DNA of 64,000 nt, from the NCBI RefSeq assembly GCF_003858635.1, contig NZ_RQJO01000008.1, positions 744,001 through 808,000 on the forward strand. The letters run 5' to 3'. The notes below the pieces were generated by a model. It did not search any database and had not been told where the DNA came from. It saw nothing but the letters and a program-made list of their open reading frames with translations. The stretch is from Larkinella rosea. Its GTDB lineage: Bacteria > Bacteroidota > Bacteroidia > Cytophagales > Spirosomataceae. The translations under genes and the position numbers were made by a program. Positions 16,207 through 24,629 of the stretch are shown one piece after another (the first letter of the stretch is position 1; each line of letters opens with the position of its first letter).

Positions 16207-16998
16207 ATGAAACGGGTCCCGATTACGTACAGCACGAAAATTATCATTGCCATTGACGGATACTCGAGTTGCGGAAAAAGCACAACGGCGAAGCAGGTTG
16301 CGGCACGGTTGGGCTATACGTACATCGACACCGGAGCCATGTACCGGGCGGTTACGCTGCATTTTCTTCAGCGCCGGGTCGAACTGACCAATCCGGAAGC
16401 GGTTACCAGTGCGCTCGATAGCCTGCACATTGCTTTCAGTTTCAATCCGGAGACCGCTTGCAATGAAACGTATCTGAACGGCGTGAACGTCGAAAACGAA
16501 ATCCGGAAGCTCTACGTCGCCAATCTGGTTCCTGAAGTGAGCGCCATTCGGGAGGTACGCCGTGCGATGGTTACGCAGCAGCAGGCAATGGGCCGGAAAG
16601 GCGGAATTGTTATGGATGGCCGCGATATCGGAACCCACGTATTTCCGGAAGCCGAGCTGAAAGTATTCATGACAGCCGACCCTATTATTCGGGCCGAACG
16701 CCGTCAGATTGAACTGTGGGCTAAAGGCGAAGCCGTTGAACTGCATGAAATCGCGGAAAACATCAAAAAACGTGATCATCTGGATACAACCCGCACCGAA
16801 AGTCCACTGCGTCGGGCCGACGATGCGCAATTGCTTGACACTTCATTCTTTACCATCGACGAGCAGGTTGACTGGGTCATTCGTGCTTACAAAGCGAAGC
16901 TGGAGTCACCTGTCGAGTCGCAACGTGCTGATTTCCAGTATGCAGGAAAGCAGGTGGGACGAGAGAAACTGCCGGAGGCAATTGAACAACCTGCCTGA
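16207..16998 (+). CDS. cmk: Cytidylate kinase (CMP/dCMP kinase)
   Basis: A 263-residue protein of the Cmk family, which phosphorylates CMP and dCMP with ATP. The P-loop is IAIDGYSSCGKSTTAKQVA and the CMP-binding segment is YIDTGAMYRAVTL; GGIVMDGRDIGTHVFPEA, the AERRQ lid and the later RDHLDTTRTESPLRRADDA complete the family pattern. A roughly 35-residue C-terminal tail follows the usual end. Its place between ugd and the UDP-xylose synthase gene is unusual; it may supply CDP/CTP for the CMP-sugar made by the cytidylyltransferase at 30807-31490. It could also be the cell's only Cmk; other copies cannot be assessed from this window. Confidence 0.93.
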   Translation: MKRVPITYSTKIIIAIDGYSSCGKSTTAKQVAARLGYTYIDTGAMYRAVTLHFLQRRVELTNPEAVTSALDSLHIAFSFNPETACNETYLNGVNVENEIRKLYVANLVPEVSAIREVRRAMVTQQQAMGRKGGIVMDGRDIGTHVFPEAELKVFMTADPIIRAERRQIELWAKGEAVELHEIAENIKKRDHLDTTRTESPLRRADDAQLLDTSFFTIDEQVDWVIRAYKAKLESPVESQRADFQYAGKQVGREKLPEAIEQPA

Positions 16999-17055
16999 CA
17001 AAATTTAGCACTTTCCGTCGGAATCAACGACCGCCGGGGAGCTTTACTCAACGTT

Positions 17056-17082
17056 ATGAACCTTTTTAAGCAGCTTGTATGA
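17056..17082 (+). other. Upstream mini-[11 protein letters not shown] overlapping the next start
   Basis: The ATG of the third motif copy (17043-17060) opens an eight-codon frame whose TGA (17080-17082) overlaps the ATG (17079-17081) of the UDP-xylose synthase gene in an ATGA junction. This arrangement is typical of translational coupling. Confidence 0.5.
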
Positions 17083-18059
17083 AGCGCATTTTAATTACGG
17101 GTGGAGCTGGATTTCTGGGCTCGCACCTTTGTGACCGATTTATCAGGGAAGGCTACCACGTTATTGCCATGGATAATCTCATTACCGGGGATATCCGTAA
17201 TATCGAGCACCTGTTTCCGAACCCCAACTTCGAATTTCATCACCACGATGTATCGCAGTTTATTCACGTTGCGGGTGATCTTGATTACATTCTGCATTTC
17301 GCGTCGCCCGCCAGCCCGATCGATTACCTGAAGATTCCGATCCAGACGCTGAAAGTGGGTTCGTTAGGCATTCATAATTGCCTGGGTTTAGCCCGCGTCA
17401 AAAATGCCCGGGTTTTAATTGCTTCAACGTCAGAAGTATACGGCGACCCGACGGTGCATCCGCAGCCCGAAGAATACTGGGGAAATGTCAATCCGGTGGG
17501 TCCGCGTGGCGTTTACGACGAAGCCAAGCGGTTTCAGGAAGCAATCACGATGGCGTATCACACCTACCACGGTCTGGAAACCCGCATTGTCCGCATTTTC
17601 AATACGTACGGTCCGCGCATGCGCCTGAACGATGGACGGGTGTTACCGGCTTTTATTGGCCAGGCGCTGCGGGGTGAAGACCTGACCATTTTCGGTGATG
17701 GCAGCCAGACCCGCTCCTTTTGTTACGTCGACGACCTGGTGGAGGGCATTTATCGGCTGCTGTTGAGCGATTATCCTCATCCGGTCAATATCGGAAACCC
17801 GGTCGAAATCACGATTAAGGAATTTGCCGAAGAGATCATCAAACTGACCGGAACCAGCCAGAAGGTGGTGTATAAACCGTTGCCAACCGACGATCCGAAA
17901 CAACGCCAGCCGAATATCACGAAAGCAAAAGTGATTTTAGACTGGGAGCCTCAAGTGTCGCGGGCCGAAGGATTGCGAATTACGTATGATTACTTCAAAA
18001 GTTTGCCGGAAGAAGAACTTTACAAAGCGGCTTATCACCGGGAGTTTAGCACAACATAG
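17079..18059 (+). CDS. uxs: UDP-glucuronate decarboxylase (UDP-xylose synthase)
   Basis: A 326-residue extended SDR enzyme matching UDP-glucuronic acid decarboxylases, which convert UDP-GlcA to UDP-xylose with tightly bound NAD. Visible features are [16 protein letters not shown], the HHHDVSQ and [11 protein letters not shown] segments, STSEVYGDP, the catalytic [11 protein letters not shown] (YxxxK) and the [10 protein letters not shown] motif. Its position downstream of ugd fits the pathway UDP-Glc to UDP-GlcA to UDP-Xyl. The start is set by the ATG at 17079, which overlaps the stop of an upstream mini-ORF. Confidence 0.93.
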   Translation: MKRILITGGAGFLGSHLCDRFIREGYHVIAMDNLITGDIRNIEHLFPNPNFEFHHHDVSQFIHVAGDLDYILHFASPASPIDYLKIPIQTLKVGSLGIHNCLGLARVKNARVLIASTSEVYGDPTVHPQPEEYWGNVNPVGPRGVYDEAKRFQEAITMAYHTYHGLETRIVRIFNTYGPRMRLNDGRVLPAFIGQALRGEDLTIFGDGSQTRSFCYVDDLVEGIYRLLLSDYPHPVNIGNPVEITIKEFAEEIIKLTGTSQKVVYKPLPTDDPKQRQPNITKAKVILDWEPQVSRAEGLRITYDYFKSLPEEELYKAAYHREFSTT

Positions 18060-18086
18060 GTATCGCCTTACTAACGATCTTGAAAA

Positions 18087-18830
18087 ATGAAGACAGACAT
18101 TTTTGGTGTTCATTATGATGTAACGAATTATGATGAGGCATCAACGGTAATTATAAAGAAAGCCAAATCAAAGACTTCTTTCGGCGTCACTGCTTTAGCG
18201 GTTCACGGTTTAATCGAATGTTATAAAAACCGGGATCTTAAGGAAAAAGTAAATAAAATTGACCTGATCGTACCGGACGGACAACCAGTGCGCTGGGCAA
18301 TGAATAGCTTTTATAAAACCGGTCTGAAAGATCGGGTATACGGTCCCACGTTAACACTGGAAGTGTTAAAAAAAGCCAATGAGAATGGCCTGTCGGTTTT
18401 TTTATACGGCAGCAAGGAAAACACGTTGCGGTTGTTTATAAAAAACATCAATGACTGGTTTCCGAACATCAAAATTGCGGGCCAGCATGCCGATCGATTC
18501 CGGGATGCTACGCCGGAAGAAGACGAAGCCGACATCGCTAAAATTAACGCATCCGGCGCACACATCGTCCTCGTTGGCCGGGGTTGCCCGCGCCAGGAAG
18601 TCTGGGTTTCCAATCATTTAGGAAAAGTAAATGCCGCCATGATGGCCGTGGGTGCGGCTTTTGATTTTCACGCCGGTACGCTTCCACAGGCACCGGTCTG
18701 GCTTCAAAAAAATGGGTTAGAGTGGCTTTTCAGATTAATTCAGGAGCCAAACCGGCTCTGGAAACGCTATTTATTTACGAATAGTACCTTCATTATGCTT
18801 TTTATTAAACGTAAAGTTGGACTTAATTAA
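18087..18830 (+). CDS. WecG/TagA/CpsF family glycosyltransferase (GT26)
   Basis: A 247-residue protein of family GT26, which in other bacteria adds ManNAc/ManNAcA or glucose residues to undecaprenyl-linked intermediates at the inner face of the membrane. Family hallmarks are VNKIDLIVPDGQPVRWAMN, GLSVFLYGSKENTL, ASGAHIVLVGRGCPRQE and AMMAVGAAFDFHAGTLPQAP. The length is normal. It lies in the plus-strand arm 27 nt after the UDP-xylose synthase gene and probably acts early in repeat-unit assembly. Donor and acceptor are not inferable. Confidence 0.92.
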   Translation: MKTDIFGVHYDVTNYDEASTVIIKKAKSKTSFGVTALAVHGLIECYKNRDLKEKVNKIDLIVPDGQPVRWAMNSFYKTGLKDRVYGPTLTLEVLKKANENGLSVFLYGSKENTLRLFIKNINDWFPNIKIAGQHADRFRDATPEEDEADIAKINASGAHIVLVGRGCPRQEVWVSNHLGKVNAAMMAVGAAFDFHAGTLPQAPVWLQKNGLEWLFRLIQEPNRLWKRYLFTNSTFIMLFIKRKVGLN

Positions 18831-18860
18831 ATCATTAAATAGTCTAAAATCACATTTCAT

Positions 18861-19934
18861 ATGAATATCGTACTGATCACTGGTTCTGCCGGGCTTATTG
18901 GGAGCGAATCCGTTAATTTCTTTGCCGACAAATTTGATCTTGTCATTGGAATCGATAATAATCTTCGTCAATATTTCTTTGGAGCAGACGGAAATACGGA
19001 GTGGAATAGAGACCGCCTGATCGATGTCTACCCAAACTATAAGCATTACGTTGCTGACATTCGTAAAACCGATGAATTAACGCCTATTTTTCAGAAATAC
19101 GGCAATGATATCAAGCTAATCGTGCATGCAGCGGCTCAACCCAGCCATGACTGGGCCGCCCGTGAGCCGTTTACCGATTTTTCGGTCAATGCAACCGGTA
19201 CGCTGAATCTCTTAGAAATGAATCGGTTATACTGTGAAAAGGCAGTTTTTATATTTACATCTACGAATAAAGTGTACGGAGATAATCCGAACTATTTGCC
19301 ATTGGTAGAAAAGGAATTACGTTGGGAGATTTCGGAAGACCATGCCTATTTTAAAAACGGCATTGACGAAAATCTGAGCATCGATCATACCAAACATTCG
19401 TTATTTGGCGCGTCAAAAGTTGCGGCCGATGTATTGGTGCAGGAATATGGCCGGTATTTCGGTATGAAAACCGGTGTTTTCCGGGGAGGTTGTTTGACCG
19501 GGCCGAATCATTCGGGAGCGCAGTTGCACGGTTTTTTATCGTATTTAATGAAATGCGCGATCACTGGAAACCACTACACCATTTTTGGCTATAAAGGCAA
19601 ACAGGTTCGCGATAATATTCACAGTTATGATTTGGTGAATATGTTCTGGCATTATTATCAAAACCCGCGCTCCGGCGAAGTTTATAACGCTGGTGGAGGT
19701 CGATATGCCAATTGCTCGATGCTGGAAGCGATCCAGATCTGTGAAGAAATTACAGACAAGAAAATGAACTTCAGCTATTCGGATACCAACCGGATTGGCG
19801 ATCATATCTGGTATGTAAGTGATGTTTCCAAGTTCAAAAATCATTACCCGGACTGGAACTATAGCTACGATCTTAAAACGACGCTGGGCCAAATTCACGA
19901 CAGTATGACGGCCCGGTTAGTGGCAACGGTATAA
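18861..19934 (+). CDS. Extended-SDR sugar epimerase homologue (CDP-paratose 2-epimerase-like), catalytic Tyr replaced
   Basis: A 357-residue protein resembling CDP-paratose/tyvelose epimerases: [57 protein letters not shown] and [13 protein letters not shown]. The expected YxxxK reads [12 protein letters not shown], so Phe182 stands where the catalytic Tyr should be, while Lys186 is kept. In family members I know, this Tyr is the usual acid/base. It may work with an altered mechanism or on an altered substrate, or be a binding protein. It lies 30 nt after the GT26 gene in the polysaccharide arm. Confidence 0.8.
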   Translation: MNIVLITGSAGLIGSESVNFFADKFDLVIGIDNNLRQYFFGADGNTEWNRDRLIDVYPNYKHYVADIRKTDELTPIFQKYGNDIKLIVHAAAQPSHDWAAREPFTDFSVNATGTLNLLEMNRLYCEKAVFIFTSTNKVYGDNPNYLPLVEKELRWEISEDHAYFKNGIDENLSIDHTKHSLFGASKVAADVLVQEYGRYFGMKTGVFRGGCLTGPNHSGAQLHGFLSYLMKCAITGNHYTIFGYKGKQVRDNIHSYDLVNMFWHYYQNPRSGEVYNAGGGRYANCSMLEAIQICEEITDKKMNFSYSDTNRIGDHIWYVSDVSKFKNHYPDWNYSYDLKTTLGQIHDSMTARLVATV

Positions 19935-20077
19935 GAACCCGCGATACAGATCGAATTACGGATATAACCGTAGGCTATCACCGAAAATGGTACATAAACG
20001 AATCGAAATTGCTTTGTCCTGAGTTTGTGAAAAACTGGGGCAAAGCAACTTTTTTTAAACCGTAATCGGCTTGTGTT

Positions 20078-21646
20078 ATGGTGATGAGAATAGTTTCTAA
20101 CCAACGCGTCCACACTACGATGACTCGGTATTTTAGTTTTGGAAAGGCACGTCCAGGTCGGACAAAAATTGCCTTGTTTCTGCTGGTTGCGGTTTTGAAT
20201 CATTCAGCATGGGCGCAATTTGAACGCCCAACGACGGATACTTTGAAAACACAGGGAGTTTTTTACCAGGCTTTGGCCGGAGGTCTGGTTTCCAGCAGCA
20301 GCCGTACGCCCTTTTGGTTCCGGTCGAATCAGTTCGGAGCGATTCCATTAGGAGCACCGGCGGGGATTGTCAGTGTGGGCGCTTCGGGTCTCTGGGGCGA
20401 TGCAAACCAGACGAAACGTCCCTACATTCGAGCGGGTGTACAATTGGTAGGGAATGTAAACCGGGCTTCACGGTTTGTTTTGCCGGAAGCTTATGCTGCC
20501 GTGCGGCTGGGCTACGGCGAACTTTATGTAGGTCGTCGTCGGGAGGTCAACGGCATTACGGATACGCTGCTGACATCCGGGTCTTATGCCTGGTCGGGAA
20601 ATGCAGCACCAATTACGCAGATTCGCCTGGGAACCAAAGGGTTTGCCCCTGTCAAGTTTACAAAAGGACTCCTGGCCGTCAGTGCATTTTACAGCCACGG
20701 CTGGTTTGCAAAAACGGATTCGATGCAACATTCGTACCTGCACGCCAAAGCACTTTACATCCGGATCGGAAAGCCTGCCTGGAAAGTGCGGTTTTACGGA
20801 GGAGTTGCCCACTATGTGCAATGGGGCGGTTATTCAGATTACCTATCGAAAGACTTTACTTTTAACGGGCAGATTCCGGTTTCCTGGTCGGCTTATAAAA
20901 AAGTGGTTTTTCCGGGGAGTGTAACCGGAAACAACGGCCAGTTTGCCACGTTTGATACCATCAACCGCTACGGAAACCACCTGGGCTCTGTCGACGCGGC
21001 TATGGAAATCAGTCTAAAAAAAGCTAATCTGCTTTTTTATATTCAGCATCCCTGGGAAGATCAGTCGGGTCTTGATGGCGGAAACTTTCCGGATGGAATT
21101 TACGGAGCGCGGTGGCAAAATCGCTCTACAGATCTCAACAATGGATTTCGGATGGTGCAGCTGACGGCGGAGTTTATGACAACAATGAATCAGAGCGGCC
21201 CGGACTATCCCAGGGGAAACGATGATTATTTTCATAATTTTCAATACATCGACGGCTGGACGCATCAGAGACGAATCATTGGAACGCCATTTATTACCCG
21301 TCGAATGGATGCCGATCCGAAGTGGTATGGGCTACGAGGGCCATTCAACAGCATTTCGATGATCAGTAACAATCGATTGCAACTGCTGCACATCGGGGCC
21401 GCCGGTATTTTTTCGTCGGGCGTTCAGGTAAGCGCATTGTTATCACAAAGCTGGAATTGGGGACGGCCGGATAGTGTTCAACCGAAAGCCGCCATTCATC
21501 AATTTTCGGGTCTTGCCACGGTTATTCTACCGACCGGCTGGCTGGGAGGGATGGAGTGGAAAGCCAGCGTTGCCTTGGACGCCGGAGATTGGCTGACACC
21601 CTCGCTGGGAGGTATGATTAGTATACTAAAAAGAGGGAGGTTTTGA
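20078..21646 (+). CDS. Capsule assembly Wzi family protein (copy 2)
   Basis: A 522-residue exported protein paralogous to the gene at 7221-8702, sharing TPFWFRSNQFG, LPEAYAAV, VGRRREVNGITD, WSGNAAPITQIRLG and SHGWFAKTDSMQHS. Wzi proteins are outer-membrane barrels linked to capsule attachment. The signal peptide (KIALFLLVAVLNHSAWAQ) is preceded by about 30 polar residues; starting at the ATG at 20120 instead would give a shorter N-terminus. It is the last gene of the plus arm and is followed by a clear intrinsic terminator. Confidence 0.87.
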   Translation: MVMRIVSNQRVHTTMTRYFSFGKARPGRTKIALFLLVAVLNHSAWAQFERPTTDTLKTQGVFYQALAGGLVSSSSRTPFWFRSNQFGAIPLGAPAGIVSVGASGLWGDANQTKRPYIRAGVQLVGNVNRASRFVLPEAYAAVRLGYGELYVGRRREVNGITDTLLTSGSYAWSGNAAPITQIRLGTKGFAPVKFTKGLLAVSAFYSHGWFAKTDSMQHSYLHAKALYIRIGKPAWKVRFYGGVAHYVQWGGYSDYLSKDFTFNGQIPVSWSAYKKVVFPGSVTGNNGQFATFDTINRYGNHLGSVDAAMEISLKKANLLFYIQHPWEDQSGLDGGNFPDGIYGARWQNRSTDLNNGFRMVQLTAEFMTTMNQSGPDYPRGNDDYFHNFQYIDGWTHQRRIIGTPFITRRMDADPKWYGLRGPFNSISMISNNRLQLLHIGAAGIFSSGVQVSALLSQSWNWGRPDSVQPKAAIHQFSGLATVILPTGWLGGMEWKASVALDAGDWLTPSLGGMISILKRGRF

Positions 21647-21672
21647 TAGAAACAATCGCTGATAAAATCCTG

Positions 21673-21693
21673 ACCGCAGAAATGCGGTTTTTT
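21673..21693 (+). terminator. Intrinsic terminator of the plus arm
   Basis: ACCGCA-GAAA-TGCGGT (21673-21688), a short GC stem with a GNRA-type loop, followed by five T. It is placed after the stop at 21646 and before the convergent glycosyltransferase gene. Confidence 0.8.
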
Positions 21694-21749
21694 AAGTTAT
21701 CACTATCCGGATTTATCAACAGATAAAATCAAAATTTTAAGGATTCTAA

Positions 21750-22931
21750 TTAATCCTGTTCGATAAGAGCTGGTTTTTGCTCAATAAGCGATTGATAGAT
21801 TGTCAGTAATTGTTTCAGGTTATGCTGCGGAGTATGATCTTTTTTGTAGGTTTTCAATGCATTTTTTCGGAACGTTTCCTGTTTGCTTTCCGACAAAGAA
21901 GACCAATAGTTGAGCTGTGACAATAAAGCAGTTGAACTTCCCGGTTCAAAATGTAAGCCATTAAACCCATGTTGAATCATGGACGACATGGCACCAAGAT
22001 TACTGGCGATAACTGGTGTCTCAAGCGAAAAAGCTTCCACAATGGTCATTGGCATTCCTTCAAACCAAATCGACGGAAAAATAAGTGCCGAACACTTTTT
22101 CATCTCTTCAATTACTTCCTCTTTTTTAAGATTTCCAATATAGAAAATATTTGGATTTGTGTCAGCAGCCTGAAGAACTTCATTCTTTAGTGGGCCATCC
22201 CCCGCAATGACGAGCTTATAGGACGTTTGTTTAAATGTTTCCAATAAAAAAGTAATTCCTTTTTCTTTCATTAATCGCCCGATAAACAAAAAACTATCTC
22301 CCCGTTCTGTATCGATCGTTTGCGGTTTTACCACAAAATTAGGCTTCATGATAATTTTTTCAACGGGTAATTTTAAGGAAGATTCGGTAAAGAGAGGCTT
22401 GGAAAAATCAGTCAATGCTGCAATGTAACGGTCAACCATATACCAGGTTCCAATTTTTTTGTGAAACCACACGATAAAAGCCAGCCAAAAAGTTAAAATG
22501 GCAGAGTCACGGTATACCTTGTTTTTGACAGCCTGCCAGGGAAATGCCGATTTAAGACTATCGGTAAACAATTCGCCGTTGTAAAGAAGCGTAACAGAAG
22601 GGCACAGTAAGCGATAATTATGAAGAGTAAGAATAATTGGGATTCCCATTTTTTTTACTGTGTGGATAACAATGGGGCCGCACGCAAAATGAGAATTCTG
22701 GACCTGAACTACGTCTGGCCGAAATTGTTTGATGGCATTTCTAACCCGGGCTGCGGCAGATATATTCCAGATTGATACAAAAAACTGCAAGGCACCCCGC
22801 CAGCCATTTTTGTTATAAAATGCGACTACCTCTACCTCGTTATTCTGTTTTAACAATTCACACTCTTGTTCAAAAATAACGTCTTCTCCACCGCGAAGCT
22901 GGTAATAGGTATGGATAAGTAAGATTTTCAA
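21750..22931 (-). CDS. GT4-type glycosyltransferase
   Basis: A 393-residue GT-B glycosyltransferase of family 4. The N-terminal HTYYQLRGGEDVIFEQE contains the acceptor-side glycine-rich loop. The C-terminal half has FLFIGRLMKEKGITFLLE, VIAGDGPLKNE and the EX7E motif in FEGMPMTIVEAFSLETPVIAS. It uses a nucleotide-sugar donor, not determinable here, on a lipid-linked repeat unit in the cytoplasm. It is the distal gene of the AT-rich cassette, whose base composition is clearly lower in GC than the flanking genes. Confidence 0.92.
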   Translation of the reverse strand: MKILLIHTYYQLRGGEDVIFEQECELLKQNNEVEVVAFYNKNGWRGALQFFVSIWNISAAARVRNAIKQFRPDVVQVQNSHFACGPIVIHTVKKMGIPIILTLHNYRLLCPSVTLLYNGELFTDSLKSAFPWQAVKNKVYRDSAILTFWLAFIVWFHKKIGTWYMVDRYIAALTDFSKPLFTESSLKLPVEKIIMKPNFVVKPQTIDTERGDSFLFIGRLMKEKGITFLLETFKQTSYKLVIAGDGPLKNEVLQAADTNPNIFYIGNLKKEEVIEEMKKCSALIFPSIWFEGMPMTIVEAFSLETPVIASNLGAMSSMIQHGFNGLHFEPGSSTALLSQLNYWSSLSESKQETFRKNALKTYKKDHTPQHNLKQLLTIYQSLIEQKPALIEQD

Positions 22932-23024
22932 GTAACGTCGTGATTAAAATGATACACACTAAATACAAAAAATACGAATCTTAATGTCAATACGAATCCT
23001 TAGTTTATACTTTATCATCAAGAT

Positions 23025-23537
23025 TTAATAAACCAGCTCACCCTGAAATTTAATAATTCTTGCCGGGTTACCGACAACTACTGCATAGTCAGGAATATCT
23101 TTAACAATAACAGAACCTGCTCCAATCGTAACAGAATTTCCAATCCGAATGGGTCCAATGATACAGACATTAGAACCAATGTCAACATTGTTTCCAATAA
23201 CCGGACATTTTGAAAATGTATTATCTGATAACTGCTTGTTTCCAATTGTTGTCGAATGGCGCAACGTGCAGTTTTCGCCAATTACCGATCCGTCATTAAC
23301 AACCAGAGCTTGTCCGTGATAAATGATCAGGCCTTTACCTGTTTTCGTTTTGTAAGGTATTTCAATACCCAAAAACCATTCAACAAATATTCTATATAAA
23401 ATAAGGTAAGGAATAAGTATAATAAAAAGTAATTTATTGGCAGTGGCTGTTGTCGCAAGCCTAAAAGCAATACAAACAAGTCGGCCTTTGATATTGCCCT
23501 GATTTCTTTGCCAGTCCTGAAACAGATTTAAACTCAT
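23025..23537 (-). CDS. Hexapeptide-repeat O-acetyltransferase (serine acetyltransferase-like)
   Basis: A 170-residue left-handed beta-helix transferase. Hexapeptide turns run through IGENCTLRHSTTIGNK, VIGNNVDIGSNVCIIG and IRIGNSVTIGAGSVIVKD and end in the usual VVGNPARII. This form resembles CysE-type acetyltransferases, but it lacks the long N-terminal helical domain and lies in a polysaccharide cassette, so acetylation of a sugar is more likely than cysteine synthesis. It is preceded by an amphipathic stretch with a hydrophobic segment (KLLFIILIPYLILYRIFVEWFL), possibly membrane-associated. It is part of the minus-strand AT-rich cassette. Confidence 0.87.
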   Translation of the reverse strand: MSLNLFQDWQRNQGNIKGRLVCIAFRLATTATANKLLFIILIPYLILYRIFVEWFLGIEIPYKTKTGKGLIIYHGQALVVNDGSVIGENCTLRHSTTIGNKQLSDNTFSKCPVIGNNVDIGSNVCIIGPIRIGNSVTIGAGSVIVKDIPDYAVVVGNPARIIKFQGELVY

Positions 23538-23570
23538 TGTATGGAATAGATAAATGGTCCAAAAAGCAAA

Positions 23571-24563
23571 TTAATGCTTGCCTAAGACAGCATATCGCAA
23601 CAAAAATGATTTATCGTACTTGTATTTCGAGAATAGGCTAAACGTTTTCTTCAGGTTATTACCGGTAATTAAATATTGCAGGCATCTGTCAAAAAAAACA
23701 TTTCGAAAATAAGTAAGATCAAACGCTGACGGCAATTTTGACATAATGGAATTTAACGTATCAATAAGCTCCATTGGGGAATAATCGGGATTCAGAATTT
23801 GCCGATCCTTGATTGAAATGGTACTCAGAACGTTCATCTCACTTTCTGATAGCGCAATATTCCATTTGTTGCAAAAACGAAGCAGAAGCTTTTTGTTTAC
23901 AAGAAAATCATTGTTTATATCATTGACGTAGGTATTCGTGATGTTTGAATTATGGCGTCTATACTTTAGTAAAACCTGATTCAAATTCGCAAAATTCGTT
24001 TTGACAGAGAGATCAACCCAGAAAGCATGATCTTCGTTTTTGGGAAATTGAAGCGGATACCGATCTGTCGTGCCCAAAACACTATTCCTGATCATCACAG
24101 TTGGATGAAAAAGAGGGTTGTAGAATAAAAAAGTAGAAAGGATTTTGGAGTGATTACCGGGCCGGTATTTAGTTTTAGTATTTGAACCGTCTTCGGAGAA
24201 ATACTTCATTGCTGATCCCAAAAGCCCGACCTTCTTATTGGCATCTAAATAGTCGATTTGCTCGGCGAAACGGTTTTTAAGAGATATATCATCGGCATCC
24301 ATTCTAGCAATGAATTCACTATCAGAGCCTAGGTCTATCCCTTTATTTAGTGTATAAATAAGGCCCCTGTTCCTGTCATTAGAAATTATTTTAAGTTTAC
24401 AGTCATTAAATTCTTGCAATACTTCTACTGTTTGATCCGTCGATCCGTCATCAATGACATATAAATCAAAATCTTTATATGATTGATTTAAGATACTTGT
24501 AACGGCTTCTTTTATGTACTTATCTCCGTTAAAAACCGGAAGAATAACACTAATTCTGGCCAT
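23571..24563 (-). CDS. GT2 family glycosyltransferase
   Basis: A 330-residue GT-A enzyme of family 2. It opens with the canonical ISVILPVFNGDKYIKEAVTSIL, then DLYVIDDGSTDQT, and the metal-binding DxD in FIARMDADDIS. The middle contains FHPTVMIRNSV and KNEDHAFWVDLS, typical of sugar transferases acting on lipid-linked oligosaccharides. The C-terminal 100 residues are variable. It sits in the AT-rich cassette downstream of the MptE-like gene, with a gap of about 66 nt. Confidence 0.92.
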   Translation of the reverse strand: MARISVILPVFNGDKYIKEAVTSILNQSYKDFDLYVIDDGSTDQTVEVLQEFNDCKLKIISNDRNRGLIYTLNKGIDLGSDSEFIARMDADDISLKNRFAEQIDYLDANKKVGLLGSAMKYFSEDGSNTKTKYRPGNHSKILSTFLFYNPLFHPTVMIRNSVLGTTDRYPLQFPKNEDHAFWVDLSVKTNFANLNQVLLKYRRHNSNITNTYVNDINNDFLVNKKLLLRFCNKWNIALSESEMNVLSTISIKDRQILNPDYSPMELIDTLNSIMSKLPSAFDLTYFRNVFFDRCLQYLITGNNLKKTFSLFSKYKYDKSFLLRYAVLGKH

Positions 24564-24629
24564 TATCCTAATGAGTGAGTTTGAGAAAATTCAGAAAGTA
24601 TTTAAATTGGACATCAACTACGATAACTT

